The notes under the pieces: model-generated
Told to the model about the DNA's origin: nothing
The model's database searches: none
What the model saw: only the letters and a program-made list of their open reading frames with translations
Assembly (NCBI RefSeq): GCF_030506285.1
Contig: NZ_CP119422.1
Location: 6,187,501-6,251,500 of the forward strand
Length of the DNA stretch: 64,000 nucleotides
Reading direction: 5' to 3'
DNA from: Catalinimonas niigatensis
GTDB taxonomy: Bacteria; Bacteroidota; Bacteroidia; Cytophagales; Cyclobacteriaceae
Position numbers and translations under genes: made by a program
Part shown: positions 8,640 to 18,060 of the stretch, one piece after another
Layout: each line of letters starts with the position of its first letter
Numbering within the stretch: the stretch's first letter is position 1

Positions 8640-9761
8640 TCAATAAGAGGCCTCTCCTGCCTGCTCTACTACTGCACCAAAAGCAGGTTTAGCCTGGTAT
8701 TCCCTATCAAAAAGCAGAGGATAACTGGTACGCCCACGAATGGGCCAGTTGTTGAGCCAGGAATGATGATCTGCCACTCCCCAGAATGTCACGCGGCTGA
8801 TCTTGTCCCGATGTTTATAAAAAAGGGCAAACAACTCGCCATAGCGATCTGCTAAACGTTGCTCCAGGGAGTCTGGCAGAGCTTCAGAGTAAGGATTGTA
8901 GGCAGCAGATTCTTCGTAACGTTCGCCCAGATCAGCACTCAAACTACCTCGTTTAGGCAATACGTCAATATCCAGTTCAGTGATCATCACTTTTACACCC
9001 AAGTCCGAGAAAGCAAGGATGCTTGCTTCTATCTCATCTATCGCAGGCGCATCTAGGCTGTAGTGTCCCTGCATGCCAATGCCATCAACCTGGATTCCCT
9101 TTTCCTGGAGGTTTTTGATCATACGGATTGCACCTTGTCTTTTGGCAGGTTTCCACAGGTTATAGTCATTGTAGTATAGTTCTGCTTCGGGAGCGGCCTG
9201 ATGGGTATATTCAAATGCTTTTGCCAGATAGTCTTCGCCGATGATTTCCAGCCACTTTGTTTTACGGAGGCTGCCGTCATCTTCCAGGGCTTCGTTTACC
9301 ACATCCCAGCCCCCGATTTTCCCACGATAGCGACCTGCTACAGTAGCAATATGGCTTTGCATCCTTTCCAACAGTTTTTTACGAGTTGTAGCTTTTCCTT
9401 TGGTTTCTTCAAATACCCAGTCAGGTGTCTGCTGGTGCCAGACCAAAGTATGTCCTATGATGAACATATCTTCTTCCTGTCCAAAGGCCACGTAATTATC
9501 AGCAGGCTCAAAGTTATATTCATCGGGACTGGGATGAACAGGTCCCCACTTCAGCACATTTTCAGGGCTAATGGAATTGAAATGCAGGGTGACCAGATTG
9601 AGAGCTTTGATATCCTGTCCGTTTACCTGTTCATAGTTTAGCGCGGCTCCGACACGAAAATCATCTCTGAAGGATTCTTTTAAGGATTGGTTTCCCAGAA
9701 AAAAACCTCCTATCAGAACGGTGAGTAAGATCAGTGTGATTTCTTTTAAAGAAAAATTCAT
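8640..9761 (-). CDS. Endo-1,4-beta-xylanase, glycoside hydrolase family 10
   Basis: A 373-residue GH10 enzyme that hydrolyses internal beta-1,4 bonds of xylan with retention. The N-terminus has a hydrophobic segment (ITLILLTVLIGGFFLG) acting as signal peptide or membrane anchor, so the catalytic domain is periplasmic or surface-exposed. The domain spans nearly the whole rest of the protein. Family landmarks are SPENVLKWGPVHP, GHTLVWHQQTPDW, the acid/base Glu157 in WDVVNEAL, YYNDYNLW, QGHYSL and the nucleophile Glu262 in ITELDIDVLP. No carbohydrate-binding module is present, so it probably acts on soluble or pre-cut xylan. It lies 79 bases downstream of the GH67 gene on the same strand, fitting one operon for glucuronoxylan. 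GH10 enzymes tolerate substituted xylan and release the substituted ends that GH67 enzymes use. Confidence 0.95.
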   Translation of the reverse strand: MNFSLKEITLILLTVLIGGFFLGNQSLKESFRDDFRVGAALNYEQVNGQDIKALNLVTLHFNSISPENVLKWGPVHPSPDEYNFEPADNYVAFGQEEDMFIIGHTLVWHQQTPDWVFEETKGKATTRKKLLERMQSHIATVAGRYRGKIGGWDVVNEALEDDGSLRKTKWLEIIGEDYLAKAFEYTHQAAPEAELYYNDYNLWKPAKRQGAIRMIKNLQEKGIQVDGIGMQGHYSLDAPAIDEIEASILAFSDLGVKVMITELDIDVLPKRGSLSADLGERYEESAAYNPYSEALPDSLEQRLADRYGELFALFYKHRDKISRVTFWGVADHHSWLNNWPIRGRTSYPLLFDREYQAKPAFGAVVEQAGEASY

Positions 9762-9840
9762 GTCTTAATAGTTTGTTAAAACTAGGTGTGCTGCAAGAAA
9801 AATCAACACCCGAATGTAAAGAATAACAGGAGCAGCTTAC

Positions 9841-12012
9841 TTACCATCTGGGTCTGATACCCGGTGCAAATGGAAATCTTTGGCTTTGGTAGTATTCCAG
9901 AGATTGCTCAGGCTTTTCTACTCCTTCGGGTATGGGTCTGTCAGAGAAAGTTTGAAAATAGCTCAAACAAGCATCTTTCCACCACACTGCTTCTTTTTTT
10001 TGTATCTCCAGAAAAGCCTGCACATGCTTAAACCGCTCTTCATCCACCTCACTTTCCAGGCTGTTCCAGCTTTCCTGCATCTGCCGCACTGTATCCACAC
10101 CTGCCTGATAATGATAGGCAATCTCATCCCACAAAATCTGGTCTGACTTCATCTTATAGTCCCAGTCCAGGTGATGAAACCACAGTAAGTATTTGTCCGG
10201 GCACTGCTGTAGGTTACTGAACTTTTCCGCTACCGGAGGAAAATACTGGGCAACCGCATTACTGCCACTGGCTGTTCGGTCAAAGCCTATTCCCTCTTCG
10301 TCTGCCCGATGGTAATATACTGAGGTCCAGTCAGGGCGGCTCATCTCTTTTACCCAGGGGCCAGGTCCGTAATGATGTCCTGGGCCCATGATGTGGTGCA
10401 AACCTAAGGGTGTCATATAGTTTACTACCGCTTCATGTGAATTGAGCATCATGGATTTGATGGTTTTCATGGCTCCTTCTTCATTGGTAAAAGTCATGCC
10501 AATCCATTCTTCCGCAATGGCTTCTGAAGAGAGGCCCATATCCCAGGTCAATCTGCCGAAAGCATACCAGTTAGCTTGCCCGAAGTGATGCCCGGTCCAG
10601 TTGCGATCGGTACCGATGTTGGCTACTCCGGCGACCCCGGTGAGTTGATAATTATGCAAGCTTCCGTCTATAACCTTGGCTACCGTAGAACCTTCACCTT
10701 GGGCATAGGTATCGGCTTGAAGTACTTCTTCAAAGAAAGGTGCTAAATATACCAGATGGGTAGCCTGACCCAAGTACTCTTGCGTGATCTGAAATTCCAT
10801 CATCAGGGGTGTCTGGGGCATGGCACCAAAAAGAGGGTGAAAAGGCTCTCGTGGCTGAAAATCTATAGCTCCATTTTTTACCTGTACCATCACATTGTCA
10901 CGAAAGCTGCCATCCAGCGGTTTAAACTCATCATAAGCTTGTTTTGCCCGGTCGTCAGGCACTTCTTCGCTATAGACAAAAGCCCGCCACATTACGATGC
11001 CACCATGTTCTGCTACGGCATCGGCCAGCATATTTGCACCTTCTGCATGGTTTCTGCCATAATCCTGAGGTCCGGGCTGCCCTTCAGAATTAGCTTTGAC
11101 CAGAAATCCTCCAAAATCAGGAATGTAGGTGTAAATTTCATCCACCTTATCTTTCCACCATTTTTGTACGGCTGGATCAAGGGGATCGGCAGTTTCCAGC
11201 CCCCCAATTTCTACCGGAGCACTGAAGCGGGCAGTGAGGTAAACTTTGAGGCCGTAGGGACGGAATACATCTGCCAAAGCTGCTGCTTTTTCCATATAAG
11301 CAGGCGTGAGGATGAGTGCGTTGGCATTTACACTGGTAATAACTGTGCCGTTGATTCCCACAGAAGCATTAGCCCGTGCATAATCAATATAGCGGGGGTC
11401 AATGAAATCAGGGAGTTTGTGCCAGTCCCAGAGAGAAAAGCCAGCATAGCCCCGTTCTACGGTTCTATCCAGATTGTCCCAATGGTTGAGTATTCTATGC
11501 TGTACATCCGGAGCACTTTTTACCGATAGTTTGTCTATATCCTGATGGGTTTGCAGAAGCTTAAGAAAGTGATAAGTTCCATACAAGACACCTACCTCAC
11601 CATTTGCTGCTATGACCATCGTTGAATGACCATTGGCACTGGTCCGGGTAATGATAAAGCCTTCCTCTGGCAAGCCACGCAACTGCTCATCAAGGTTCAA
11701 AGAGGCAATCAGGGGAGAAGAAGAAGGAGTACCAACCAATAAAACACCTTCTTCTTCTATCGTGTTTACCGAAGGAATAGGTTCTCCTAATAAGCCCTTC
11801 AATCCCATGTTTAGTTCATCGCCGGCTACTTTCAAAGTGGGTGAGCTTCCCTCTATTATCCAGCTGGTAATCGAGGCACGATAGGTATCCAGTTTTTGTG
11901 TGTCCTTGATCTCATCATATCTAAGCCAGAGGCGATAACCATCTTCTGCCTGCAAATGGATAGAGACTAAAAAAGAAAAAATCAAGACAAAATAAAATAA
12001 ACGTATTCTCAT
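9841..12012 (-). CDS. aguA: Alpha-glucuronidase, glycoside hydrolase family 67
   Basis: A 723-residue GH67 enzyme that removes (4-O-methyl)-D-glucuronic acid from the non-reducing-end xylose of xylo-oligosaccharides. A signal peptide (residues 1-22, ending LQA) indicates export, probably to the periplasm. The N-terminal accessory domain (about 25-165) is followed by the TIM barrel with GFSLWDWHKLPDF and KVYLTARFSAP. Predicted catalytic carboxylates, placed by spacing against the Cellvibrio enzyme, are the acid Glu310 in KANSEGQPGP, Asp384 in KNGAIDFQPREP and Glu412 in QITQEYLG. The C-terminal helical domain holds GPGHHYGPGPW. Length and motifs are normal for the family. It starts 19 bases after the upstream lacI gene ends, so the two are probably co-transcribed, with the xylanase following. 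Confidence 0.96.
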   Translation of the reverse strand: MRIRLFYFVLIFSFLVSIHLQAEDGYRLWLRYDEIKDTQKLDTYRASITSWIIEGSSPTLKVAGDELNMGLKGLLGEPIPSVNTIEEEGVLLVGTPSSSPLIASLNLDEQLRGLPEEGFIITRTSANGHSTMVIAANGEVGVLYGTYHFLKLLQTHQDIDKLSVKSAPDVQHRILNHWDNLDRTVERGYAGFSLWDWHKLPDFIDPRYIDYARANASVGINGTVITSVNANALILTPAYMEKAAALADVFRPYGLKVYLTARFSAPVEIGGLETADPLDPAVQKWWKDKVDEIYTYIPDFGGFLVKANSEGQPGPQDYGRNHAEGANMLADAVAEHGGIVMWRAFVYSEEVPDDRAKQAYDEFKPLDGSFRDNVMVQVKNGAIDFQPREPFHPLFGAMPQTPLMMEFQITQEYLGQATHLVYLAPFFEEVLQADTYAQGEGSTVAKVIDGSLHNYQLTGVAGVANIGTDRNWTGHHFGQANWYAFGRLTWDMGLSSEAIAEEWIGMTFTNEEGAMKTIKSMMLNSHEAVVNYMTPLGLHHIMGPGHHYGPGPWVKEMSRPDWTSVYYHRADEEGIGFDRTASGSNAVAQYFPPVAEKFSNLQQCPDKYLLWFHHLDWDYKMKSDQILWDEIAYHYQAGVDTVRQMQESWNSLESEVDEERFKHVQAFLEIQKKEAVWWKDACLSYFQTFSDRPIPEGVEKPEQSLEYYQSQRFPFAPGIRPRW

Positions 12013-12031
12013 CGTATCAGCTTATAAAAGT

Positions 12032-13063
12032 TCAATAAATAATTTTTTTCAGGGATGACTCCCGTACTATTACCTCATGACGTAAGACGATGGTATTCAG
12101 GTTATTGACGGGTAGTTTATTGAGCCTGTTGATCAAAGTACTTGCTGCCAATTCTCCCATTTCGTAGCCGGGATAATGTACAGTGGTCAGGAAAGGTTCT
12201 ATCAGTTTGGCAATGGGGTCATCATTAAACCCGACGATTGCCACATCTTGCGGTATACGAATTCCGGCTCTTTTCAATTCGCTCATACAGGCTACTGCCG
12301 AAGTGTCGTTCGCTGTAAAAATACCATCCGGTAGGAGTTCCATATTCAGGATTTGCTGCGCTGCCTTAATACCCAACTGTCCGCCCCTGATGTCAATAAT
12401 TACCAGTTCAGGATCATAAGTTATCTGATGATCTTTTAATGCTTTTTTATACCCCTCGTGTCTGTCGGCATACACATTGGATGTGAGGTTACCTCCAATA
12501 TGGACAATTCTACGACAGCCTTGCTCTATTAAATGTTTGGTAGCATCATAGCCTGCCTGAAAATTATTGATGATGATGCTGATACAGTTAGGGTCTTCAA
12601 ACACCCGATCAAAGAAGATCAGGGGAATTTCTTTTTTGAACAGGAAGTCAAAGTGATCGACGTTTTGTGTATCTCCTGCCAGAGAAACCAGTAAGCCATC
12701 TACCCGACTGTTGTACATGGTGGTGACATTGGCCAACTCTTTCTTCACCGATTCCAGCGACTGGCTGATCAGCAGGTTATATCCTTCCTGATTGGCTACT
12801 TTCTCTATACCGGCAATTACAGAGGACATAAAGTAGCTATTGAGGTGGGGCACTACCACACCGATAGTATTTGTCTTTCGTTTTCTTAGGCTACTGGCAA
12901 ATATATTATGCTGATAACCCATTTGCTGAGCAGCTTCTACAATCTTCTTTTTAGTTTCCTTTTTAATGGCAGGATGGTCTTTTAACCCTCTGCTGACGGT
13001 AGCAGCTGAAATATTCAGTGCTTTGGCTATATCATAGATGGTTACTTCTTTCTTGGTATTCAT
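12032..13063 (-). CDS. LacI-family transcriptional regulator (first of two)
   Basis: A 343-residue LacI/GalR-type repressor. The N-terminal helix-turn-helix is VTIYDIAKALNISAATVSRG (about residues 7-26), followed by the hinge FASSLRKRKTNTIG, whose Leu is expected to intercalate at a central CpG in the operator. The remainder is a periplasmic-binding-protein-like sensor core with GVVVPHLNSYF, DGIFTANDTSAVACM and VGFNDDPIAKLIEP. The gene lies immediately upstream of the GH67 and GH10 genes and presumably responds to a xylan- or uronate-derived sugar. A GCAATCGGTTTA half-operator lies about 105 bases before its start. It is clearly related to the next lacI gene, so the pair probably arose by duplication. 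Confidence 0.93.
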   Translation of the reverse strand: MNTKKEVTIYDIAKALNISAATVSRGLKDHPAIKKETKKKIVEAAQQMGYQHNIFASSLRKRKTNTIGVVVPHLNSYFMSSVIAGIEKVANQEGYNLLISQSLESVKKELANVTTMYNSRVDGLLVSLAGDTQNVDHFDFLFKKEIPLIFFDRVFEDPNCISIIINNFQAGYDATKHLIEQGCRRIVHIGGNLTSNVYADRHEGYKKALKDHQITYDPELVIIDIRGGQLGIKAAQQILNMELLPDGIFTANDTSAVACMSELKRAGIRIPQDVAIVGFNDDPIAKLIEPFLTTVHYPGYEMGELAASTLINRLNKLPVNNLNTIVLRHEVIVRESSLKKIIY

Positions 13064-13167
13064 CTCGGCTAAGTAGGATCAGGGCTAAAAATATGTTGCT
13101 TGGAGGATAAGATAATAGTAAAAACTATAAAATCTGTAAGAACTTATGGTCTTTACGTGTTTTTTTT

Positions 13168-13182
13168 GCAATCGGTTTAATA
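13168..13182. promoter_or_regulatory. Candidate LacI operator (GCAATCGGTTTA core)
   Basis: The core at 13169-13180 matches eleven of the twelve positions of the dyad GCAAyCGrTTGC. It has the central CpG expected for a LacI-type hinge helix and lies between the two lacI genes, upstream of the lacI-GH67-GH10 operon. The same core recurs at 14493, 14808 and 20293. Confidence 0.55.
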
Positions 13183-13251
13183 ATTTAAGGTTAAAAAAAT
13201 ATTTATCCAATAGATAAAGAAGTAATGCAAGAAATAGAAAGCGCTGTTTTA

Positions 13252-14307
13252 TCACCACTCTTTCCGCGCTGTCTCTCTGAGAACTTTACGTGAAGAAGAT
13301 GCTCTGAGGATAAGCTCGGTTTTTAGCACAATCGTTTGTGATTGTACAATGTCCTGGGTGAGCTTATTCTTTAAGACTTGCTGTGCGGCTATTTTACCCA
13401 TGTCAAAGGCCGGATGAGAAACAGTCGTAAGGCCAGGCTCAATGATGGAAGAAATAGGATCATCGTTAAAACCTACAATGGCAAGGTCACGAGGTATGCA
13501 CACTCCCTTTTGTTTGGCATACTGTATAGCGCTGACCGCTGCTGAATCATTGGCTGAAAAAATGCCATCAGGGGGAGCGGGAAGGTTTAAAAGGTATTCA
13601 GCACCTTTCCAACCTTCTTCCAGACTCAATTTGCTATGCACAATAAGCGTTTCGTCTATGGGTAAATCATATTTTTTCAAGGCATCAATATACCCATGCT
13701 GTCTTCCCTGGTAGATATTTCTGTATTGTGCTCCGCCAAAATGAGCAATACGTTTGCATCCCATCTGTATCAGGTGTTCGGTAGCTTTGAACCCTGCGGC
13801 ATAATTGTCGATGATTACACGATCGGTTTCTATTTCGGTACTAATCCTATCTATAGAAACCATAGGGATATGGTTTTGCAGGAAAGGATAAAAGTGGTCA
13901 TAGTGTTTGGTTTCCATGGCCAGCGATACAATTAGGCCTGCTACTCGACTTGAGTAAAGTGTTTGTGCATTGGCTATTTCTTTTTCATAAGAATCATGAG
14001 TCTGGGAAATAATTACATTATATCCTTCCTGATTGGCACTGTCTTCTATCCCACTGATCAGCGAAGCGATAAAGGGGCGGTTGATCAGAGGCATGATGAC
14101 ACCAATGGTATTGGTCTTGTTGGTCCTAAGGCTGGAAGCTACCGAGTTAGGGCGATAGCCAAGGCTATGGGCTAATTTTTTAACTGCCTGGGTTGTTTCT
14201 TTGCTGATGCTGTAGTGGTTGTTGAGCGCTCTTGATACCGTAGTGGGGGATACATCAAGTTTTTGGGCTATATCATAGATAGTAACCTCTTTATTGGCTT
14301 TTTTCAT
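13252..14307 (-). CDS. LacI-family transcriptional regulator (second of two)
   Basis: A 351-residue LacI/GalR-type protein. The helix-turn-helix is VTIYDIAQKLDVSPTTVSRA near the N-terminus; the hinge is VASSLRTNKTNTIG; the sensor core contains GVIMPLINRPFIASL, DGIFSANDSAAVSAI and VGFNDDPISSIIEPGL. It resembles the neighbouring LacI throughout, but the ligand pockets differ, so the two may read different sugars or bind a shared operator as alternatives. Its start faces the susC gene across a 664-base divergent regulatory region holding two matching operator-like sites, which suggests autoregulation together with control of susCD. A gap of 188 bases containing a further operator separates it from the next lacI gene, so that gene may have its own promoter. 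Confidence 0.93.
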   Translation of the reverse strand: MKKANKEVTIYDIAQKLDVSPTTVSRALNNHYSISKETTQAVKKLAHSLGYRPNSVASSLRTNKTNTIGVIMPLINRPFIASLISGIEDSANQEGYNVIISQTHDSYEKEIANAQTLYSSRVAGLIVSLAMETKHYDHFYPFLQNHIPMVSIDRISTEIETDRVIIDNYAAGFKATEHLIQMGCKRIAHFGGAQYRNIYQGRQHGYIDALKKYDLPIDETLIVHSKLSLEEGWKGAEYLLNLPAPPDGIFSANDSAAVSAIQYAKQKGVCIPRDLAIVGFNDDPISSIIEPGLTTVSHPAFDMGKIAAQQVLKNKLTQDIVQSQTIVLKTELILRASSSRKVLRETARKEW

Positions 14308-14464
14308 TGCTTAAGATTTGTTGTGATGTCTTTGATCCAACGGAAATCCTTTTCTCTCTATCTGTCAGTTTTTTCATCTAACATACAAAAACTTCTACCA
14401 ACATTGCAAAAGGATGCTGATAATGCACTTTTATAAAAGATAAGTGAATATTGCTTTAGTCCTC

Positions 14465-14472
14465 CAAATATA
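14465..14472 (-). promoter_or_regulatory. Candidate -7 element of the lacI promoter (TATATTTG on minus)
   Basis: Read on the minus strand, the octamer fits TAnnTTTG. It would give a leader of about 150 bases for the lacI gene starting at 14307. The operator-like site at 14493-14510 begins about 20 bases upstream, over the expected -33 region, a position suited to repression. Confidence 0.4.
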
Positions 14473-14492
14473 AATAATCTCAAAAAAATATA

Positions 14493-14510
14493 CACAATCG
14501 GTTGCGTAAT
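14493..14510. promoter_or_regulatory. Candidate LacI operator (ACAATCGGTTGCGTAAT)
   Basis: Contains the perfect dyad CAATCGGTTG apart from one central wobble, and shares a 14-base core (ATCGGTTGCGTAAT) in inverted orientation with 14810-14823. The two sites face each other across the divergent lacI/susC region about 316 bases apart, an arrangement compatible with a repression loop. Confidence 0.6.
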
Positions 14511-14690
14511 AAGGAAATAGTTTTTTATGTTTATGATCATTATGGTATAATAAGCTTATTAATATAATAAATTTTATAAAATTTTTATTAATGAGGTGAT
14601 TATCAGAATATAATTTAAAACAATGGATTTCTAAAAATCTGTATATGCAGAGCGTAGACCGCTATAAAATTTTACGGTTGTTGGTACCCC

Positions 14691-14708
14691 TACCTACTTA
14701 AGTAGGTA
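14691..14708. promoter_or_regulatory. Perfect 18-bp palindrome (TACCTACTTAAGTAGGTA)
   Basis: Every base pairs in the self-complementary sequence, with no spacer. It lies midway between the two LacI-type sites in the lacI/susC divergent region, about 265 bases before susC. It does not match the LacI-type core, so it may be the site of a different dimeric regulator. Confidence 0.55.
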
Positions 14709-14807
14709 ATCATCAAATTGTATCAGAGAAGCCATTTTTGATGTCTAGCGTAAAGGATTTGCCTCGGTTTAGGCATTTTTCACAATCATATTTCGCAAAT
14801 AGTAAGA

Positions 14808-14826
14808 CAATTACGCAACCGATAAT
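14808..14826. promoter_or_regulatory. Candidate LacI operator upstream of susC (TTACGCAACCGATAATC)
   Basis: The inverted copy of the site at 14493, sharing ATTACGCAACCGAT. It is about 145 bases before the susC start. A weak promoter-like sequence (TAATCTTTG, one base longer than consensus) follows near 14870, so the site would sit just upstream of or over the promoter. Confidence 0.6.
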
Positions 14827-14971
14827 CTAAATCAATGACTTCAAAATAAGATAGGTAACATAAGATGTTTTAATCTTTGACGGATAGGATAAGTGAAATA
14901 CAAATGGTTTACACTTCAGGCTTTTAATGCCAGTACATTACTATTAATTACAACCACTTAAATATTACTAT

Positions 14972-17900
14972 ATGAGAAGCATATTACTTTTTTGCCTCTT
15001 GTGGGTATGGCTGACACCCTTAGCTATCGCCCAGCAGCAGGTTTCCGGTACGGTGACTGATGCCTCAAATGAGGAAGTTTTGCCCGGTGTGAATATACTG
15101 GTCAAAGGCACCTCTAATGGTACCATCAGCGATGCCAACGGAAACTTCAGTCTACAGGTGCCGGGCAGTGATGCTGTACTGGTTTTTTCTTCCATCGGAT
15201 ACGAAGGTCAGGAAATGGCGGTAGGAAATCAATCCACCTTTAATATTGAGCTCATGCCGGATTTGACCGAACTTTCAGAAGTAGTGGTAGTAGGCTATGG
15301 CACGCAAAAGAAAAGTGATGTGACCGGAGCCATTACCCAGGTTTCCGGTGAGTCTCTAAGAGAAGTGCCTGCTGCCAACTTTACCCAGGCTTTACAAGGA
15401 CGCGCTGCGGGTGTGGAGATCACTTCCACCTCGCCCCGACCCGGCGGCGATGCACGAATTCGTATTCGGGGTAGCCGATCTCTTACTGGTTCCAACGATC
15501 CACTTATTGTATTGGACGGAATTCCCTTCAACGGCTCCATCAATGACATCAATGTCAATGACATTGCCTCCATCAACGTGTTGAAAGACGCTTCTTCTAC
15601 TGCCATCTACGGCTCCAGAGGGTCTAATGGGGTGATCATCATTACGACCAAAAGGGGACAGACCGGAGAACCTCAGTTGTTTTATGACGGATATTACGGT
15701 CCTACTTCTGCCATTGACAAATATGATCTGATGAACGGTCAGCAGTTTGCTGCTTTTAGGGCAGCAGCAGCAGAGGGTGGTTCTTCCTTTACATTCACAC
15801 CCGACGAAGAGGCCAACCTTGCTGCCGGCAGGAGCACCGACTGGCAGGATCTGCTCTACCAGAGTGGTTTTATGACCGATCATAACATTGGAGCCAGGGG
15901 AGGAACCGAAAATACGCAGTATTATCTTTCTGCGGGATACTTCAAGCAGACAACCGTTCTGCCAGGACAGGCATTCACGCGATTTTCGGTAACCGGTACC
16001 ATTGACCAGGAGATTAATGATAGAGTAAAGATTGGACTCAATACCATGAACCAGTTCAATGTCAACGATGGTGAGAATATTTCGCTCATGTTTCCACTGC
16101 TCACCCTGAGCCCCTTATACAATGCTTACAATGAGGACGGCACCATCAAAAACTATCCTGCTGAATTCAGTGCCAATCCGGAAACTGTTAATCCTCTACT
16201 GATCAATCGGGACAATGAGTGGAAGCAACAGCGCAGGAGATTGCGGACTTTTAACAGTCTATACGGCGAAGTGGACATTATAGACGGCTTAAAATATCGC
16301 CTCAATGTAGGACTAGACTTGTTCCAGGATAATTATGGCACCTATTCAGGTTCTAATACCCCTTTTAGAAATGGATCGGTCAATGCAGCCGATATTGAAA
16401 ATACCAACAGCTGGAGTTATACCATTGAGAACCTGCTGACCTATGACAAGACCTTTGACAACGATCACCAACTGAACTTAACGGCGCTCTATAGTATCCA
16501 GGAAATAGAGCAGTACAGAAGTGGTGCCAATGCCCAGGATCTTCCGGCTGACTATACTTACTACTATAATCTGGGGCTGGCCAATACTTCCTCAGTTCCA
16601 GCCAATGTCTCCTACTACTCCAAATCAGCTATCCTTTCCTATATGGGCCGTGTGAATTACAGTTATGCAGACCGCTACCTGCTGACGGTGAGCTATCGTG
16701 CCGATGGTTCTTCAAGACTGGCACCGGGGAACAAATGGTACTACTATCCTGCCGCTGCATTGGGATGGAACATCAGCAATGAATCGTTCATGAGTGGATT
16801 GAATGCTGTCTCCAGCCTGAAGCTGCGTCTTGGCTACGGAATTACTTCAAACCAGGCGGTAGATCCCTATGCTTCACTGGGTTCGCTGACCTCTGAACCC
16901 TACAATTTCGGAGAAAGAGGTTTGTATGGCTATTATGTGAACCAGCTACCCAATTCCTCCCTGTCGTGGGAATTTACCACTACCACCAACCTGGGCCTTG
17001 ACTTTGGCTTGTTAAGAGACAGAATCACGGGTAGTCTTGAGCTTTATATGCAACAAACTGAAGATATCCTGCAAAGTGTTTCTTTACCGCCTACCTCAGG
17101 AGTGAGCAGTGTGGTAAAAAATGTGGGTGAGTCTGAAAATAGAGGAGTTGAGTTCTCCCTTAGTTCGGTAAACATTACCGATAATACCACAAATGGGACC
17201 GGATTACGTTGGACAACCGATTTTAACTTTTATCTGAACAGAGGAGAAATTACCTATCTGGCAGGTGGCGTAGACCGGAATATCAACAACGGTTGGTTTG
17301 TGGGGCAGCCCATTGACGTGATTTACGATTACGAAAAAATCGGTATCGTACAAACCGGCGAAACTGAGCTACCGGATGGTTTTGAGCCGGGAGAGATCAA
17401 AATCAGGGATCAGATTACGGTAGATACTGATGGAGATGGCGTAGCGGATGCGGCCGATGGTGTCATCAATGCCGACGACCGGGTTATTCTGGGAAGCCCT
17501 CAGTCCGATTGGGCTGGCGGTATGACCAACAGTTTCTCTTACAAAGGGTTTGATCTGTCGTTTGTGCTCTTCTGGAAAGTAGGCGGTACGCTGGTCAGCA
17601 CGGTGTATCAGGCGAACCAGTCCAACCCAATCAATAGCCTGGAAGGAAGACGAAACGGTCCTCGGGTAGACTACTGGACTCCGGATAATCCTACCAATGC
17701 TTTTCCTCAACCCGGCACCGGTCAGCAGCCTGATTATGGCTCTACTTTGGGTTATTATGACGCTTCCTTCATGAAGGTCAGGAGTATCAATCTGGGGTAT
17801 AACCTGCCACAGCGTTGGTTTGGAAACAGTGGAATTAATTCATTGCGCGTGTATATGCGGGCGCAGAATCCCTTCCAGGCCTTCTTCTCTGACTATGTGA

Positions 17901-18055
17901 AAATGGGTGGTATTGACCCGGAACCCACACAGTCTATTAACGCTGGCGATAATACTACCACCAATACGCCGGGCTTTGGAGAAGGCAGTTTGGTAGTAGG
18001 GCTTAATACCCCTCCAACCCGGGCTATTTTGTTTGGTGTCAACCTGAAATTCTAA
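14972..18055 (+). CDS. SusC/RagA-type TonB-linked outer-membrane transporter (xylan locus)
   Basis: A 1027-residue outer-membrane barrel protein that imports oligosaccharides with energy from TonB. It has a signal peptide (residues 1-20, ending AIA), a carboxypeptidase-regulatory-like domain (about 22-95, with PGVNILVKGTSNGTISDANG), a TonB-box-like segment (LSEVVVVGYGTQKK), a plug (about 110-225, with IRIRGSRSL, LDGIPFNG and ASSTAIYGSRGSNGVIIITT) and the barrel to the C-terminal Phe. A calcium-loop-like DTDGDGVADAADG lies in an external loop region, as in many SusC proteins. There is no STN domain, so sigma/anti-sigma signalling is not expected; control is more likely by the divergent LacI. 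The susD gene begins 6 bases after its stop. Confidence 0.95.
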   Translation: MRSILLFCLLWVWLTPLAIAQQQVSGTVTDASNEEVLPGVNILVKGTSNGTISDANGNFSLQVPGSDAVLVFSSIGYEGQEMAVGNQSTFNIELMPDLTELSEVVVVGYGTQKKSDVTGAITQVSGESLREVPAANFTQALQGRAAGVEITSTSPRPGGDARIRIRGSRSLTGSNDPLIVLDGIPFNGSINDINVNDIASINVLKDASSTAIYGSRGSNGVIIITTKRGQTGEPQLFYDGYYGPTSAIDKYDLMNGQQFAAFRAAAAEGGSSFTFTPDEEANLAAGRSTDWQDLLYQSGFMTDHNIGARGGTENTQYYLSAGYFKQTTVLPGQAFTRFSVTGTIDQEINDRVKIGLNTMNQFNVNDGENISLMFPLLTLSPLYNAYNEDGTIKNYPAEFSANPETVNPLLINRDNEWKQQRRRLRTFNSLYGEVDIIDGLKYRLNVGLDLFQDNYGTYSGSNTPFRNGSVNAADIENTNSWSYTIENLLTYDKTFDNDHQLNLTALYSIQEIEQYRSGANAQDLPADYTYYYNLGLANTSSVPANVSYYSKSAILSYMGRVNYSYADRYLLTVSYRADGSSRLAPGNKWYYYPAAALGWNISNESFMSGLNAVSSLKLRLGYGITSNQAVDPYASLGSLTSEPYNFGERGLYGYYVNQLPNSSLSWEFTTTTNLGLDFGLLRDRITGSLELYMQQTEDILQSVSLPPTSGVSSVVKNVGESENRGVEFSLSSVNITDNTTNGTGLRWTTDFNFYLNRGEITYLAGGVDRNINNGWFVGQPIDVIYDYEKIGIVQTGETELPDGFEPGEIKIRDQITVDTDGDGVADAADGVINADDRVILGSPQSDWAGGMTNSFSYKGFDLSFVLFWKVGGTLVSTVYQANQSNPINSLEGRRNGPRVDYWTPDNPTNAFPQPGTGQQPDYGSTLGYYDASFMKVRSINLGYNLPQRWFGNSGINSLRVYMRAQNPFQAFFSDYVKMGGIDPEPTQSINAGDNTTTNTPGFGEGSLVVGLNTPPTRAILFGVNLKF

Positions 18056-18060
18056 TTCTT

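Noticed and set aside
10756-11529. A 257-codon plus-strand frame opposite the GH67 gene
   Set aside because: The GH67 frame shows all catalytic residues; the antisense frame has no family pattern and no plausible regulatory context.
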